From contig JAHDKI010000005.1 of assembly GCA_018436925.1 (NCBI GenBank), positions 70,906-134,905 on the forward strand: a DNA stretch of 64,000 bases, read 5' to 3'. A program made the position numbers and the translations under genes. The DNA comes from Syntrophaceae bacterium. GTDB taxonomy: Bacteria; Desulfobacterota; Syntrophia; Syntrophales; Smithellaceae. Under the pieces are notes generated by a model. The model made no database searches. It was not told the origin of the DNA and saw only the letters and a program-made list of their open reading frames with translations. The first letter of the stretch is position 1; every line of letters starts with the position of its first letter. Shown one piece after another: positions 18,431 to 27,604 of the stretch.

Positions 18431-18507
18431 AACCGGCTGTCGCCTTGCCGCAGACATTGAAATAACCGCAGCGATCTGATAGCGTGAGGTCATCCCAGGA
18501 GCTCTCC

Positions 18508-19755
18508 ATGAACGAACAACTGACATTCATCATGCCTGAATATCTGGATCGCGCCAAACTCAAGGCGACCTACCAGCACTTGTATCCCGTCTATGACGCG
18601 GTTTTGCAGTCCGTTCACAAGCAGGTTCGAACCGCGCTTGAAGCCAGGGGCTTTTTCCCGACCGTGAAAAGCCGCGTCAAGCGGTTCGACGCCTACTTCG
18701 ACAAACTGATTCGAACCTCCCGGGACGAAAAAAAAGCCCATGCCGGCCTCATCACAGATATTCTGGGATTGCGGATCGTGTGCCCCTTCCTCGAAGACCT
18801 GAGCGTCATTGCCGATCTGATCAGCGCCAAATTCAACGTTCTGGAAATGGAAAACAAAGCGGCGCACCAATCGCTGTCGGAATTCGGATACCAATCCGTC
18901 CATCTGCTTATTAAAGTCGATCCCACGCTGTTTCAGCAGGAACTGCCGTACTCCGCAGCCGTTTGCGAGGTGCAGCTGCGAACGACGCTTCAGGATGCGT
19001 GGGCGGAAGTCGAGCATGAACTGATTTACAAATCGGATATCTCCTTTCCCAAGGAATCGATTAAACGCAAGCTGGCGGCGTTGTCGGCAACGCTCACGCT
19101 GTCGGATTTGATCTTTCAGGAAATCCGCGATTACCAAAAGGACATCCGCGCCTACGATCGGAAGAGGCGTCAAAGCCTGGAAGCCCAATTTGAAAACACG
19201 CCTTCCATTGACTCGGATCCGTCTGTCCCTGAGGAAAACGGGTTAATCAAAACGCCTTGTGAGATCGATTCCATTTTGGCGCAGGCGGATCTGGAAAAAG
19301 CGATGCTGGCCGCGCTTGCGGCTCACGGCGAGGGGCGGCTTTCCGACGCAGTCAATCTGTATACCTCCATCCTCCGGTTGAAGCTTAAAGATTCCGTCCG
19401 TTCGCTGGTCTATAACCACCGCGGCATGGCCTATTTCGGTCTTTCAGACTATCTGCGCGCCATCCGGGATTTTTCAAAAGCCATCACTTACAACCCCGAA
19501 AACGCCCGCGCTTACAACAACCGGGCGCTGGCTTTCCGGCTTGTGAAAAAACTTGAACGGTCTTTGGATGACTACGATCAGTCCATTGCCATCAATCCAT
19601 CCGTGATCGACGGATTCTGGGGCCGGGCTCAAACGCTTTGTGAAATGAAGCTCTATACGCAGGCGATCGCCGATTGCGAAAAAGCGCTCAGCATCCAAAG
19701 CGACTTTGCCCCCGCTCAGGCTTTTATCCGAAGGCTCAATAAGCTCATCTTTTAA
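18508..19755 (+). CDS. RelA/SpoT-type nucleotide synthetase domain fused to TPR repeats
   Basis: 415 aa. Residues about 35-215 are a (p)ppGpp-synthetase-like domain without an HD hydrolase: VKSRVKRFDAYFDK, DILGLRIV (with the metal-binding Asp), FGYQSVHLLI and EVQLRTTLQDAWAEVEHEL (conserved Glu and the small-synthetase-like WAxxEH). Residues about 270-410 form four TPR units, including AYNNRALAF and AIADCEKALSI. The catalytic residues appear intact, so it may make alarmone or, like toxic SAS enzymes, modify another nucleotide or RNA. GGAG precedes the ATG at 18508. No partner antitoxin gene is obvious; a DUF3187 barrel gene follows 20 bp later. Confidence 0.85.
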   Translation: MNEQLTFIMPEYLDRAKLKATYQHLYPVYDAVLQSVHKQVRTALEARGFFPTVKSRVKRFDAYFDKLIRTSRDEKKAHAGLITDILGLRIVCPFLEDLSVIADLISAKFNVLEMENKAAHQSLSEFGYQSVHLLIKVDPTLFQQELPYSAAVCEVQLRTTLQDAWAEVEHELIYKSDISFPKESIKRKLAALSATLTLSDLIFQEIRDYQKDIRAYDRKRRQSLEAQFENTPSIDSDPSVPEENGLIKTPCEIDSILAQADLEKAMLAALAAHGEGRLSDAVNLYTSILRLKLKDSVRSLVYNHRGMAYFGLSDYLRAIRDFSKAITYNPENARAYNNRALAFRLVKKLERSLDDYDQSIAINPSVIDGFWGRAQTLCEMKLYTQAIADCEKALSIQSDFAPAQAFIRRLNKLIF

Positions 19756-19774
19756 AGTTTAGAAAGGATCAGCG

Positions 19775-20788
19775 TTGGCGATTTTTCAACGACCACGGGG
19801 GATCATCACTTTATTTCTGATCTTGTTGAGTTTTCCAACGCCGCTGCGGGCCGCTGAAACCGAACCCTTTTCCATCGGAACCAGGCATCCGCTGATCGCC
19901 GTTTTCGGTTTGCCCAACACGCAAGGGGCGCATCTGACACCGCCGCGAAGCGTTATGTTGCGTTTGAATCTCGACTTGGCCAATACCTCCATTGCCGGCG
20001 CCGCTTTGCGTGAAAATATCGTTGTGGACCTTGAAGGCCTGTACATGACGATCTCGGGGCGTTACGGGCTTGCGAAAAACCTCGAAATCGGCGCCGACCT
20101 TCCTGTCATCCTTCTGGGGGGCGGTTTTCTCGACGGCTTCATTGAAGATTTTCACACCACGTTCGGCTTTGCCGACGGAGGCCGCAAGACAGCCCCCCGA
20201 AACAGAGTGCTTGTGCGATACCGGCGCGGCGGCTTGAATCACCTGCATATCACATCATCCACAGCGGGAATCGGCGATCTGCGCTTAACAGGCGCCTGGC
20301 AATTCATCCCGCCATGCTCAAAAGACCATTTTCGCCTCGCCTTGCGCGGCAGCCTGAAGCTTCCCACAGGAAATCCGGATACCCTCTCAGGCAGCGGCAG
20401 CACCGACCTGGCCGTCTGGCTCGCGGGCGACGGGAAGCTGCCTTTGGCATCCGGCCGCTTTCGGACTTTTATAGAAGGGGGTCTGCTCTTTATGACGCGG
20501 GGCAACATCCTGCCCGATCAGCAAAGACCCGTGGTGGGATTCGGCTCTGTGGGGCTGGCTTTCACTCCGGCATCGTGGGTCGATTTCAAAGGCCAGATCA
20601 ACGCGCACACGGCTTTTTTTTCTTCAAGCGATCTGAAAACCTTAAACGCTCCGTCCGTTCAATTGACGCTGGGCGGATCCTGGTATATTTCACGCAGCAT
20701 GTCGTTCACCTTCGGCGTTATGGAAGATCTGACGGTGGACACTTCGCCCGACGTGGTTATTCATGCGGGCATTCAATATACATTTTAG
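19775..20788 (+). CDS. DUF3187-like outer-membrane protein
   Basis: 337 aa with an N-terminal signal peptide (TLFLILLSFPTPLRA) and a beta-rich body that starts PFSIGTRHPLIAVFGLP and ends GIQYTF, a terminal aromatic expected of an outer-membrane barrel. The pattern RSVMLRLNLDLANTS resembles DUF3187 proteins of Desulfobacterota. Function unknown. Starts with TTG, AAAGG 7 nt upstream. Its stop overlaps the stop of the convergent thioesterase gene by 4 bp. Confidence 0.75.
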   Translation: MAIFQRPRGIITLFLILLSFPTPLRAAETEPFSIGTRHPLIAVFGLPNTQGAHLTPPRSVMLRLNLDLANTSIAGAALRENIVVDLEGLYMTISGRYGLAKNLEIGADLPVILLGGGFLDGFIEDFHTTFGFADGGRKTAPRNRVLVRYRRGGLNHLHITSSTAGIGDLRLTGAWQFIPPCSKDHFRLALRGSLKLPTGNPDTLSGSGSTDLAVWLAGDGKLPLASGRFRTFIEGGLLFMTRGNILPDQQRPVVGFGSVGLAFTPASWVDFKGQINAHTAFFSSSDLKTLNAPSVQLTLGGSWYISRSMSFTFGVMEDLTVDTSPDVVIHAGIQYTF

Positions 20789-21204
20789 AAGGGCGGTTCC
20801 TCTCGCGGAATCAGGCTTTTGGTGATCCCGGCCGTGGCGATGAGCTCATCGGCCGCGACAGCCTGAACATCAATAAAACATAGGGTCTTTCCCTGCTTAA
20901 GGATTCGGGACGTCATCTGGACCGTGTCGCCCCAATTAGCCGAACGCAAAACGCTGACGTGAATGTCATGCGTCACGGCCTCCCGGTCGTCCGGCAGGAT
21001 ACTTAGCAGACCGGCGTAGGCACACACATCGCAAAGCAGGTACACGACCCCGCCATGAAGCATCCCGGCCGGGTTTGCCGTCCGGCTGCCCACCACAAAG
21101 GATAAAGTTCCCCGCCCCTCGTGCGATGCCAGGTCCGAAACGCCGAGGAAACGATGCAATTCAAGGTCCATCACCTTTTGCAGTCTTAGCGATTTCTGCG
21201 TCAT
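20785..21204 (-). CDS. PaaI-family hot-dog acyl-CoA thioesterase
   Basis: 139-residue hot-dog protein. The active-site segment NPAGMLHGGVVYLLCDVCAYAG has the HGG motif and acidic residue on the central helix. Such enzymes hydrolyse acyl-CoA or aromatic acyl-CoA thioesters. Third gene of a tightly packed operon; its ATG overlaps the transglutaminase stop as ATGA. Confidence 0.85.
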   Translation of the reverse strand: MTQKSLRLQKVMDLELHRFLGVSDLASHEGRGTLSFVVGSRTANPAGMLHGGVVYLLCDVCAYAGLLSILPDDREAVTHDIHVSVLRSANWGDTVQMTSRILKQGKTLCFIDVQAVAADELIATAGITKSLIPREEPPF

Positions 21205-21887
21205 GTCTTGATTCCCCGCCGTGCTGCTTCCGCTTCCGCTTCGCGGTCAAAAGCTCCGTCATGAAAGGCTTCCATCCGTTTTTCAGCATCCGCCCCATAG
21301 CAGGTCAGGAAGGTATTCATAATCGCGTCAAAAGGCACGTCGGCAAAAGAGCCGTGATCGCGAATATATTCCATATGGCGGCGTCCCTCCATATCATAAG
21401 GATGAAACACGGCATCTTCCGTGCCGTCCCAGTCCAACGGTTTGACTTTGAACTTCTCACATAAGGACAGATTGAATGTCGGCGTCACCTTGATCCATCG
21501 GTCATCAAGCCAGATGTCATTGTAACCGTGATAATAAAATGTATCCGTCTGCATCAGCTCTTTGAGGCGCTGGGTTGTGAGGTGATTGCGGACATCGGCA
21601 AAATGAAGCCTGCAGGGAATCTCGCAGGCGCGTAACAGAGCGGCCAGCAAAATGGCCTTGGCCACGCAATAACCGTAGCCTTTGCGCAAAATCATGCTGG
21701 CCCGGAAAGCTTCCCGAGTCGGGTCAATCCGGTAGGGATCATACAGGATGCCGTCGCGGACGTCATAATAAAGCCGGACCGCTTTATCCCTGGAATTTGG
21801 AATTCCCGCCGTCACTTCTCTGGCGTGGTTTACGATAATTGCACTGTCGCAGTCGATGAACTCCGTTGGCCGCAAGTACTCATCCAT
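21201..21887 (-). CDS. Transglutaminase-like cysteine peptidase-fold protein
   Basis: 228 aa with a transglutaminase core. Catalytic Cys is in GYGYCVAKAILLAALLRA and His in FYYHGYNDIWL. The position of the usual third residue reads KVTPTFN, where Asp of classical members is replaced, as in many bacterial proteins of this group. Likely a cytoplasmic peptidase or acyltransferase of unknown substrate. The ATG at 21887 overlaps the end of the upstream hydrolase gene by 8 bases, so the two are translationally coupled. Confidence 0.8.
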   Translation of the reverse strand: MDEYLRPTEFIDCDSAIIVNHAREVTAGIPNSRDKAVRLYYDVRDGILYDPYRIDPTREAFRASMILRKGYGYCVAKAILLAALLRACEIPCRLHFADVRNHLTTQRLKELMQTDTFYYHGYNDIWLDDRWIKVTPTFNLSLCEKFKVKPLDWDGTEDAVFHPYDMEGRRHMEYIRDHGSFADVPFDAIMNTFLTCYGADAEKRMEAFHDGAFDREAEAEAARRGIKT

Positions 21888-22770
21888 TGTCCATAGATCC
21901 TTTCTGCAAAAACGCGATGACGATTTGATTGAACCGCTCCGCAGCCTGAAGATGCAGCGCGTGACCGCACCCCTCAAAAGGAACGACTGAGGCATCCGGC
22001 AGCGCACGCGCCATATAGTCGTAATTCCCGGCAGGATAGTAGTTGCTCTCCGTTCCATAGGCAATGAGGCACGGCACGGTCACTTGAGGAAGCAAAGGAC
22101 GGTAGTCCTTCGCGGACATGGAAACCCAGAATGCCGCAATGACACAAGCCCGGTTTTTCCTGGCCTGCTCTTCCAACCAGGGCAGATCCTCTTTCCCCGC
22201 AAACTGGGCCGCTTCATCAAACTCCATCTTTTCGTTGTAAAGCGATTTATTCATCAGTCGCCGGGCAAGCACCCGGCAATAGGCCGGCCAGTCGTCGAGC
22301 ATCGAGGAAAGCACAAGCAGGTTGTCTTCATGGCCGAAGTCGCCCGGCCTGCGGCTTGCGACACCCGGCAAACCGAAAGACCAATCTTCGGATTTCAGAA
22401 GCCTCGGGGCCATGTCGATGATCGCGATTTTATCGATTCGCCCGCAGCCGTATCGCTTAATAAACTCGAAGATCACATGCGCGCCCATCGACCAGCCGAC
22501 AACCGAAAAACAGTCGATCTGAAGGAAATCCATCATTTGTCGAAGATCCTCGGCCAACCGCGCGATCGTCAGATGATCGTCTGACGACTCTGATCGGCCG
22601 TGCCCCCGGAGATCCGGCGCGACAACTGAAAAGCGTGATGAAAATTCGGGAATCTGCTTATGAAAGTACAGCGAGCTCGCGGTCAAACCGTGAATCAAAA
22701 TCAGCGGCGGACCGGATCCTGTGACATCATAGTAAAGTCGCACCCGGTCGTCCGTCGTAAAAAAAGGCAT
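21880..22770 (-). CDS. Alpha/beta hydrolase
   Basis: 296 aa alpha/beta hydrolase with HGLTAS (oxyanion region), PDLRGHGRSE, nucleophile elbow GWSMGA and C-terminal catalytic His in GCGHALHLQ. First gene of the operon with transglutaminase-like and PaaI thioesterase genes, suggesting a three-step ester/thioester or amide hydrolysis route. Substrate unknown. Confidence 0.85.
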   Translation of the reverse strand: MPFFTTDDRVRLYYDVTGSGPPLILIHGLTASSLYFHKQIPEFSSRFSVVAPDLRGHGRSESSDDHLTIARLAEDLRQMMDFLQIDCFSVVGWSMGAHVIFEFIKRYGCGRIDKIAIIDMAPRLLKSEDWSFGLPGVASRRPGDFGHEDNLLVLSSMLDDWPAYCRVLARRLMNKSLYNEKMEFDEAAQFAGKEDLPWLEEQARKNRACVIAAFWVSMSAKDYRPLLPQVTVPCLIAYGTESNYYPAGNYDYMARALPDASVVPFEGCGHALHLQAAERFNQIVIAFLQKGSMDNG

Positions 22771-22820
22771 GAGAAAGTCCTCTTTTTTCGCCCGATTTCA
22801 GATTGCTTTGTCCTTTGGGC

Positions 22821-23435
22821 TCATGTGCGCAACGATCTGTGCCTGCCGGACACACTTCGGGTTGAATACAAATCATTCAAATAAAAATACACCGTGAAGA
22901 AGAAAAATCCATTGATAAAATAAACCACTTTCAGCGATGCAGGCGTATGCAGGCAATCAATAAGCGGAAGCGATGAATAGCTGGAAGCCAGACGAATATT
23001 CAGATAGTGATAGGCGGTGTACTCCAGCACGATCAGCATGATTGCGTAAACACCATAAGCTACGAAGACTTTCGGCCAGAGACGCTCGAGTTTCAGCACA
23101 CAGGCGAGCATTCGCGCATAATAGCTCATCAGCGTCAGGGCCAGCGGCCAGGCCAGAAGCGGGAACAGCGGATATCCGAAAATGTGCAAGGTGAAGGCCT
23201 GATAGTGATAGAACTCTTTAAAAACGGTCAAATAGGCAAAAGCAATGGCCAAACCGATCAGAAGCGGTCTGGCCACATGATGCTTCAGGACGAACTTCAA
23301 GAAGCAAACGGCATAAATGCAGGTGATAAAAAACATGACCTCCGGATTTTTAAGCCAAAAGGCATAAAGCAGCATCAGCGAGGCCAGATAAAAAACATCA
23401 GCCGCTTCGGAAGCCCTCAGTCTGAGTTTTCTCAC
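22821..23435 (-). CDS. Six-helix integral membrane protein of unknown function
   Basis: 204 aa, starting at a GTG (23435) one base after the TAG of the ferredoxin-like gene, with GAGGAG 8 nt upstream. Six hydrophobic helices are visible, with aromatic residues dense in helices 5 and 6 (EYTAYHYL, FFFFTVYFYL). No recognised family motif. It is the last gene of an mdh / 4Fe-4S / membrane operon, so it may be a membrane anchor or quinone-interacting partner of the iron-sulfur protein; that is inference. Confidence 0.6.
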   Translation of the reverse strand: MRKLRLRASEAADVFYLASLMLLYAFWLKNPEVMFFITCIYAVCFLKFVLKHHVARPLLIGLAIAFAYLTVFKEFYHYQAFTLHIFGYPLFPLLAWPLALTLMSYYARMLACVLKLERLWPKVFVAYGVYAIMLIVLEYTAYHYLNIRLASSYSSLPLIDCLHTPASLKVVYFINGFFFFTVYFYLNDLYSTRSVSGRHRSLRT

Positions 23436-23436
23436 A

Positions 23437-24192
23437 CTAAATCCACTCCTCGGAAAGCACATCTCCCTTGATGCCGACGACGACCATCTTGACGGGAACT
23501 TTGCGTTTCGCGCGAGCCAGTCCGGCCTGGACAAGCTGCATAAGCCCCCGGCAGCAGGGCACCTGCATGATGACCACCGTCAGCGTGTTGATCTGCGCCT
23601 CATCAGCCAGGCGTCTGATCTTGTCGATATATTCTTCCTGTCCCTCGTCGAGTTTGGGACAGGCGATGGCCAGCGCTTTGCCCCTGAGATACCGGGCATG
23701 AAAATCTCCCAGCGCGAAGGCGACGCAATCCGCCGCCAAAACCACATCGCGGTTTCGAAAATAATCGGCCGCCGGATTGACCAGATGCAATTGGACCGGC
23801 CAATGGGTGAGCTCCGACGGCTGCGCAACGGCAGGGCTTGTGCCGGGCTGAGGCGTTTTTTTATGAAACGACATCGCCGCCGCGCCGGGACATCCGCCGC
23901 CGGAAGGCGGCATGACGTTCAGCGCCGCCCCGCCCCTGGCTTCCTCGCGTTTTCTCTGCGCCAGGGCTTCAAGCGCCTGATGTTCATCAAAGGCTTCCGC
24001 GTCGCGTTCGACAATCGTCAGCGCCCCTTCGGGACACTCACCCAGACAGGCGCCCAGACCGTCGCAGTAGACATCGCTGACCAGCCTGGCTTTGCCGTCG
24101 ATAATCTGCAGCGCGCCTTCGGCGCAGCCGGGAACGCACAAACCGCATCCGGTGCATTTTTCCTCGTCAATCTGGATGATCTTTCTTTTCAT
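23437..24192 (-). CDS. Two-cluster 4Fe-4S protein with C-terminal redox domain
   Basis: 251 aa. Two ferredoxin clusters are at the N-terminus: [11 protein letters not shown] with a downstream binding partner, and [13 protein letters not shown] linker rich in Ala/Gly/Pro (about 85-125, GGGCPG) leads to a C-terminal alpha/beta domain ([35 protein letters not shown]) with several conserved Cys. This architecture is common in anaerobes and is thought to pass electrons to unknown partners. Its ATG overlaps the mdh stop (ATGA). Confidence 0.8.
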   Translation of the reverse strand: MKRKIIQIDEEKCTGCGLCVPGCAEGALQIIDGKARLVSDVYCDGLGACLGECPEGALTIVERDAEAFDEHQALEALAQRKREEARGGAALNVMPPSGGGCPGAAAMSFHKKTPQPGTSPAVAQPSELTHWPVQLHLVNPAADYFRNRDVVLAADCVAFALGDFHARYLRGKALAIACPKLDEGQEEYIDKIRRLADEAQINTLTVVIMQVPCCRGLMQLVQAGLARAKRKVPVKMVVVGIKGDVLSEEWI

Positions 24193-25121
24193 GGCATGCC
24201 TTTCATCGCGTCGACGAGTTCTTTGACCGCCGCGGCCGATTTTTGAAGAGCCGCCGACTCCATTGCGGAAAGATGAAGTTGAACAATCTGTTCGATGCCG
24301 TTTCGACCGAGTTTCACCGGCACGCCGACAAACAATCCCGACAGACCGTATTCTCCTTCGAGATACGCGGCGCAGGGGAGGATCTTCTTTTTGTCCTTCA
24401 GGATGGACTCGGCCATTTCCACCGCCGCAGAGGCCGGCGCATAATAGGCGCTGCCGGTTTTAAGCAGTCCCACGATTTCCGCGCCGCCGTTTCGGGTGCG
24501 GGCCACAAGCGATTCGATGCGATCCGGCGCCATAAGTTCCGTAATCGGCACCCCTGCCACCGTGGAAAAACGCGGCAGAGGAACCATCGTGTCGCCGTGG
24601 CCGCCCAGCACCAGCGCGGAAATATTCTCAACAGACACATCCAGTTCCTGGCTGATGAAAGCCCGGAATCGCGCAGAATCAAGAACGCCCGCCATTCCGA
24701 TCACACGATGCTTGGGGAAGGCGGATTCCTCCATCGCGACATGGCACATCGCATCGAGCGGATTGCTCACGATAATCAGGATTGATTCGGGCGAATATTT
24801 CGCCACCTGGCCGACCACTTTTTTCATGATCCCGCGGTTGGTCGCAAGAAGATCGTCCCGGCTCATCCCCGGTTTGCGCGGGATTCCCGCCGTGATGATC
24901 ACGATCTCGGAGCCGGCCGACGCCTCATAGGCATTGGCCCCCGTCAAATGCGCGTCATGCTTTTCAATCGGGGCGGCCTGGGCCAAATCCAAAGCTTTGC
25001 CCTGCGGCACGCCGTCAAGGATGTCGATCAGAACGACATCGCATAACTCTTTTTCAGCCAGCCGCTGCGCCGCCGTCGCGCCGACATTTCCCGCCCCCAC
25101 CACCGTGACTTTTGACTTCAT
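24189..25121 (-). CDS. mdh: NAD-dependent malate dehydrogenase
   Basis: 310-residue LDH-like malate dehydrogenase that interconverts malate and oxaloacetate. Rossmann motif [12 protein letters not shown] is at the start, [17 protein letters not shown] holds the two Arg residues that define malate specificity, and [12 protein letters not shown] contains the catalytic His. ATG at 25121 gives the usual family N-terminus ([11 protein letters not shown]). First gene of a three-gene operon. Confidence 0.95.
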   Translation of the reverse strand: MKSKVTVVGAGNVGATAAQRLAEKELCDVVLIDILDGVPQGKALDLAQAAPIEKHDAHLTGANAYEASAGSEIVIITAGIPRKPGMSRDDLLATNRGIMKKVVGQVAKYSPESILIIVSNPLDAMCHVAMEESAFPKHRVIGMAGVLDSARFRAFISQELDVSVENISALVLGGHGDTMVPLPRFSTVAGVPITELMAPDRIESLVARTRNGGAEIVGLLKTGSAYYAPASAAVEMAESILKDKKKILPCAAYLEGEYGLSGLFVGVPVKLGRNGIEQIVQLHLSAMESAALQKSAAAVKELVDAMKGMP

Positions 25122-25486
25122 GACTTGTTTTTCCCTCAGCGTAAATTTTTTCAATGCAGGACGGACTTTTACAATAAAATAGGCTCAAAGACAATCGGGA
25201 ACCTTCCGGCTTCGACAGGGAGCCTTGCAAAAACCCTTTCTGAAGATGGAAAGCGTAAATTATCAAGAGGATAACCTGTGAAAATGATTCGGAACCGACG
25301 TCATTCGGGTCATCCGGTGACGGCGGAAAGAATCCTGAAGGCGGGCCGAACCGTCGCGCAGGGTTTCCGATTGTGCATCCGCTGAAGCATGATCAGCCGA
25401 CCGGATTTTTTTTCCGCAAAAGTTTCCCGCGTTTTGTCCGATCTGTATTGTATAGAGCAACTCGCCGAAAGGATCCTTAAAACGAT
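25122..25486. other. Non-coding stretch between divergent mdh and PAS-protein genes
   Basis: 365 bp holding promoters for both flanking genes, none clear enough to place. A 35-codon frame starting with GTG at 25278 after GAGGATAACCT and ending at 25385 is possible, but has no recognisable product and I do not call it a gene. Confidence 0.5.
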
Positions 25487-26746
25487 ATGACATTCCTGGA
25501 CATGCGCACGGTGATGTTTTTGCTTTTTATCATCACCGCGCTTTGTTCGTTCCTGGTGCTCCCCCTGTGGCTGCGCAACCGCAGGCTTTATGCGGGGCTG
25601 CATCTTCTCGCCACCGATTTTGTCTTGCAGGCCGCCGCTCTGGGTTTGATCACCGCCAGGGGAATCATCTCCGACTGGCCCTCGATTCTTGGCGCAAACG
25701 TTCTGACCCTTGCGGGGGCCATTCTCGGATATATGGGGCTTGAGCGCTTCCTCAACCAAAAAGGCCCGCAAGTCCAAAACGGTCTTCTTTTAGGAATCGT
25801 CGTCGTCCTGATCGGTTATTTCACGTGGATTGCCCCGAACACACAGGCCCGCATCGTCGTTTCCGCGGCCGGGCTTCTCATCGTCTGTTTTGAATGCGTA
25901 TGGCTTGTCTTCCGCCGGGCGGATGCCGCCGCCCGCCGGATCGCTCGTGACGTCGGGATTGTTTTTTTGGGGTTTTGCGCCGTCAGCGCCGCCCGGATCG
26001 TCGTCCTTTTCTCTTATCCGGACGTGGGACGGGATTATTTCCAATCCGGCGTCTTTCAGACCGGCGTGCTGGTGGCCTACGCGCTTCTTTTGATCCTGCT
26101 CACCTACACGCTGTCGCTGATGATCAATAAAAGACTCCTTTCCGACGTCCAAAAAGGGCAAGAAAAATATTCCAAAGCCTTTCATTCCTCGCCCAACGGA
26201 CTGAGCCTGTCGACGCTTTCCGACGGCCGGATCGCGGAGATCAACGATCATATGCTCCGTCTGTTGGGATACACGCGCCAGGACATTGCGGGCAAAAGCA
26301 GTCTGGATCTTAACATCTGGTATGACGAACGCGACCGGGAGGCTCTGGCGGCCGACCTCCTGCAAACCGGCAGCGTCAAGGAAAGAGAGCTTCTGCTCAA
26401 ACACAAATCCGGCCGTCTGATCTGCGCGTTGGTCTGGGCCGATCTGCTTACGCTGGACAATGAGCCGCACATCCTGTCTTCCGTCCTGGACATCACAGAC
26501 CGCAAGCAGCAGCAGTTTGAAAGGGAGGCGCTCATCGAACAGCTCCAGGAGGCGCTGTCCGACGTAAAAACCCTAAGCGGCCTTCTGCCCATCTGCTCGT
26601 CATGCAAAAAGATCCGCGACGACAAGGGCTACTGGAACTCGCTGGAGGCCTATATTCACAAGCATTCCCTGGCCCGTTTTTCGCATGGCATCTGTCCGGA
26701 GTGCACCAAGAAACTTTACCCGGATCTATCCAAAAATAAATCTTGA
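25487..26746 (+). CDS. Membrane PAS-domain sensor with C-terminal Cys motif and no output domain
   Basis: 419 aa. About six membrane helices (residues 5-215) precede a PAS domain (about 225-345, ending at the PAC-like ILSSVLDITDRKQQQFE). The C-terminus carries LLPICSSCKKIRDDKGYW and, 30 residues on, GICPECTKKLYP. This Cys2/Cys2-like tail is widespread at the ends of Desulfobacterota sensory proteins and probably binds a metal. There is no kinase, GGDEF or other recognised effector, so signalling must occur by protein contact. Confidence 0.8.
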   Translation: MTFLDMRTVMFLLFIITALCSFLVLPLWLRNRRLYAGLHLLATDFVLQAAALGLITARGIISDWPSILGANVLTLAGAILGYMGLERFLNQKGPQVQNGLLLGIVVVLIGYFTWIAPNTQARIVVSAAGLLIVCFECVWLVFRRADAAARRIARDVGIVFLGFCAVSAARIVVLFSYPDVGRDYFQSGVFQTGVLVAYALLLILLTYTLSLMINKRLLSDVQKGQEKYSKAFHSSPNGLSLSTLSDGRIAEINDHMLRLLGYTRQDIAGKSSLDLNIWYDERDREALAADLLQTGSVKERELLLKHKSGRLICALVWADLLTLDNEPHILSSVLDITDRKQQQFEREALIEQLQEALSDVKTLSGLLPICSSCKKIRDDKGYWNSLEAYIHKHSLARFSHGICPECTKKLYPDLSKNKS

Positions 26747-26773
26747 CCTGTCTAGCGCTTCACAGTTTATAAA
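26743..26773 (+). promoter_or_regulatory. MerR-type promoter (19-bp spacer with dyad)
   Basis: TTGACC (26743-26748) and TATAAA (26768-26773) are 19 bp apart, the overlong spacing typical of MerR-activated promoters. The spacer holds the dyad CTGTnnAGCGCTnnACAG (26748-26765). It precedes the small protein and MerR genes, implying autoregulation. Confidence 0.65.
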
Positions 26774-26818
26774 GCCCTCCACCATGGCCATGGAATATTT
26801 CAAAGAAAGGAAACACAA

Positions 26819-26995
26819 ATGAGTAATGTAACCAAAGAACAGTGGATAGAGATGTTTCGGGAAATCGGCCTTGCCGACGAGGATATGTCCAGATGGCACC
26901 GTCTGTTCGAAGCCAGGCACCCCGACGGACATGAAAGTTTTCTCAAATGGCTGGGCCTCGATGCGAAAAGCATCCAGAATATCAGAAAAGCGTAA
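26819..26995 (+). CDS. Free-standing copy of a MerR effector domain (58 aa)
   Basis: Small protein with AAGG upstream of its ATG. Residues 4-56 align without gaps to residues 118-170 of the MerR protein encoded next, with 23 identities over 53 positions (43%). Shared blocks include QWI, GL, RWH, FEA, FL and LGL. It has no DNA-binding region. It may bind the same ligand or pair with the regulator; both are inference. It shares the MerR-type promoter and lies 63 bp before the regulator gene. Confidence 0.8.
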   Translation: MSNVTKEQWIEMFREIGLADEDMSRWHRLFEARHPDGHESFLKWLGLDAKSIQNIRKA

Positions 26996-27058
26996 TCCCT
27001 TTCCCCGTCCCGGACGCGCCGGCCTCCGGGACGGGACCCCGGATGATCAAGAAGGATT

Positions 27059-27604
27059 ATGAAAACACGCACGATTTCACAAATGGCGCGGGCCTTTGGT
27101 TTATCCCGGAGCACGCTTTTGTACTACGACAAAATCGGTTTGTTGTCTCCTTCGGGCCGCAGCCTTGCGGGCTATCGCCTTTACACCGATCAAAACGTCA
27201 GCCGAATGGAAGAGATCGCAAGGCTGCGCGGCGCGGGCGTCAAACTGGATCAAATCCGGAAAATTCTGGAGGAATCCTCATCGAAACGAGCGGCCATTCT
27301 GCGCGAACGCCTCGGCGCCATCAACGCGGAGATCAGTCGTCTGCGCAGCCAGCAGCATCTCATCATCCGTCTGCTTAACGACCCGTCGCTTGAACGCGCA
27401 TCGCGTGTCCTGTCCAAAAAGCAATGGATCCGGTGTTTGGAGCGGGCGGGCCTGAACGAAGACGGACGGGATCGCTGGCATCTGGAATTTGAAGCCGCAA
27501 GCCCTGAATCCCATCAGGATTTTCTGGAGTCCCTGGGGCTGCCCGCGGATGAAATCGATGAAATTCGCCGGCATTATCAAAAGATGATCAAACAATCTTC
27601 TTAA
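27059..27604 (+). CDS. MerR-family transcriptional regulator
   Basis: 181 aa. N-terminal HTH (ISQMARAFGLSRSTLLYYDKIGLL, about 5-70) is followed by a dimerisation helix (about 75-110) and a C-terminal domain (118-172) that is homologous to the 58-aa protein encoded upstream. There is no metal-binding Cys set, so it is probably not a metal sensor. Its TAA overlaps the stop codon of the convergent esterase gene within TTAA. Confidence 0.88.
   Translation: MKTRTISQMARAFGLSRSTLLYYDKIGLLSPSGRSLAGYRLYTDQNVSRMEEIARLRGAGVKLDQIRKILEESSSKRAAILRERLGAINAEISRLRSQQHLIIRLLNDPSLERASRVLSKKQWIRCLERAGLNEDGRDRWHLEFEAASPESHQDFLESLGLPADEIDEIRRHYQKMIKQSS

Noticed and set aside
25278..25385. 35-codon frame starting with GTG after GAGGATAACCT
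   Set aside because: Only a plausible ribosome binding site supports it; no recognisable composition or family.
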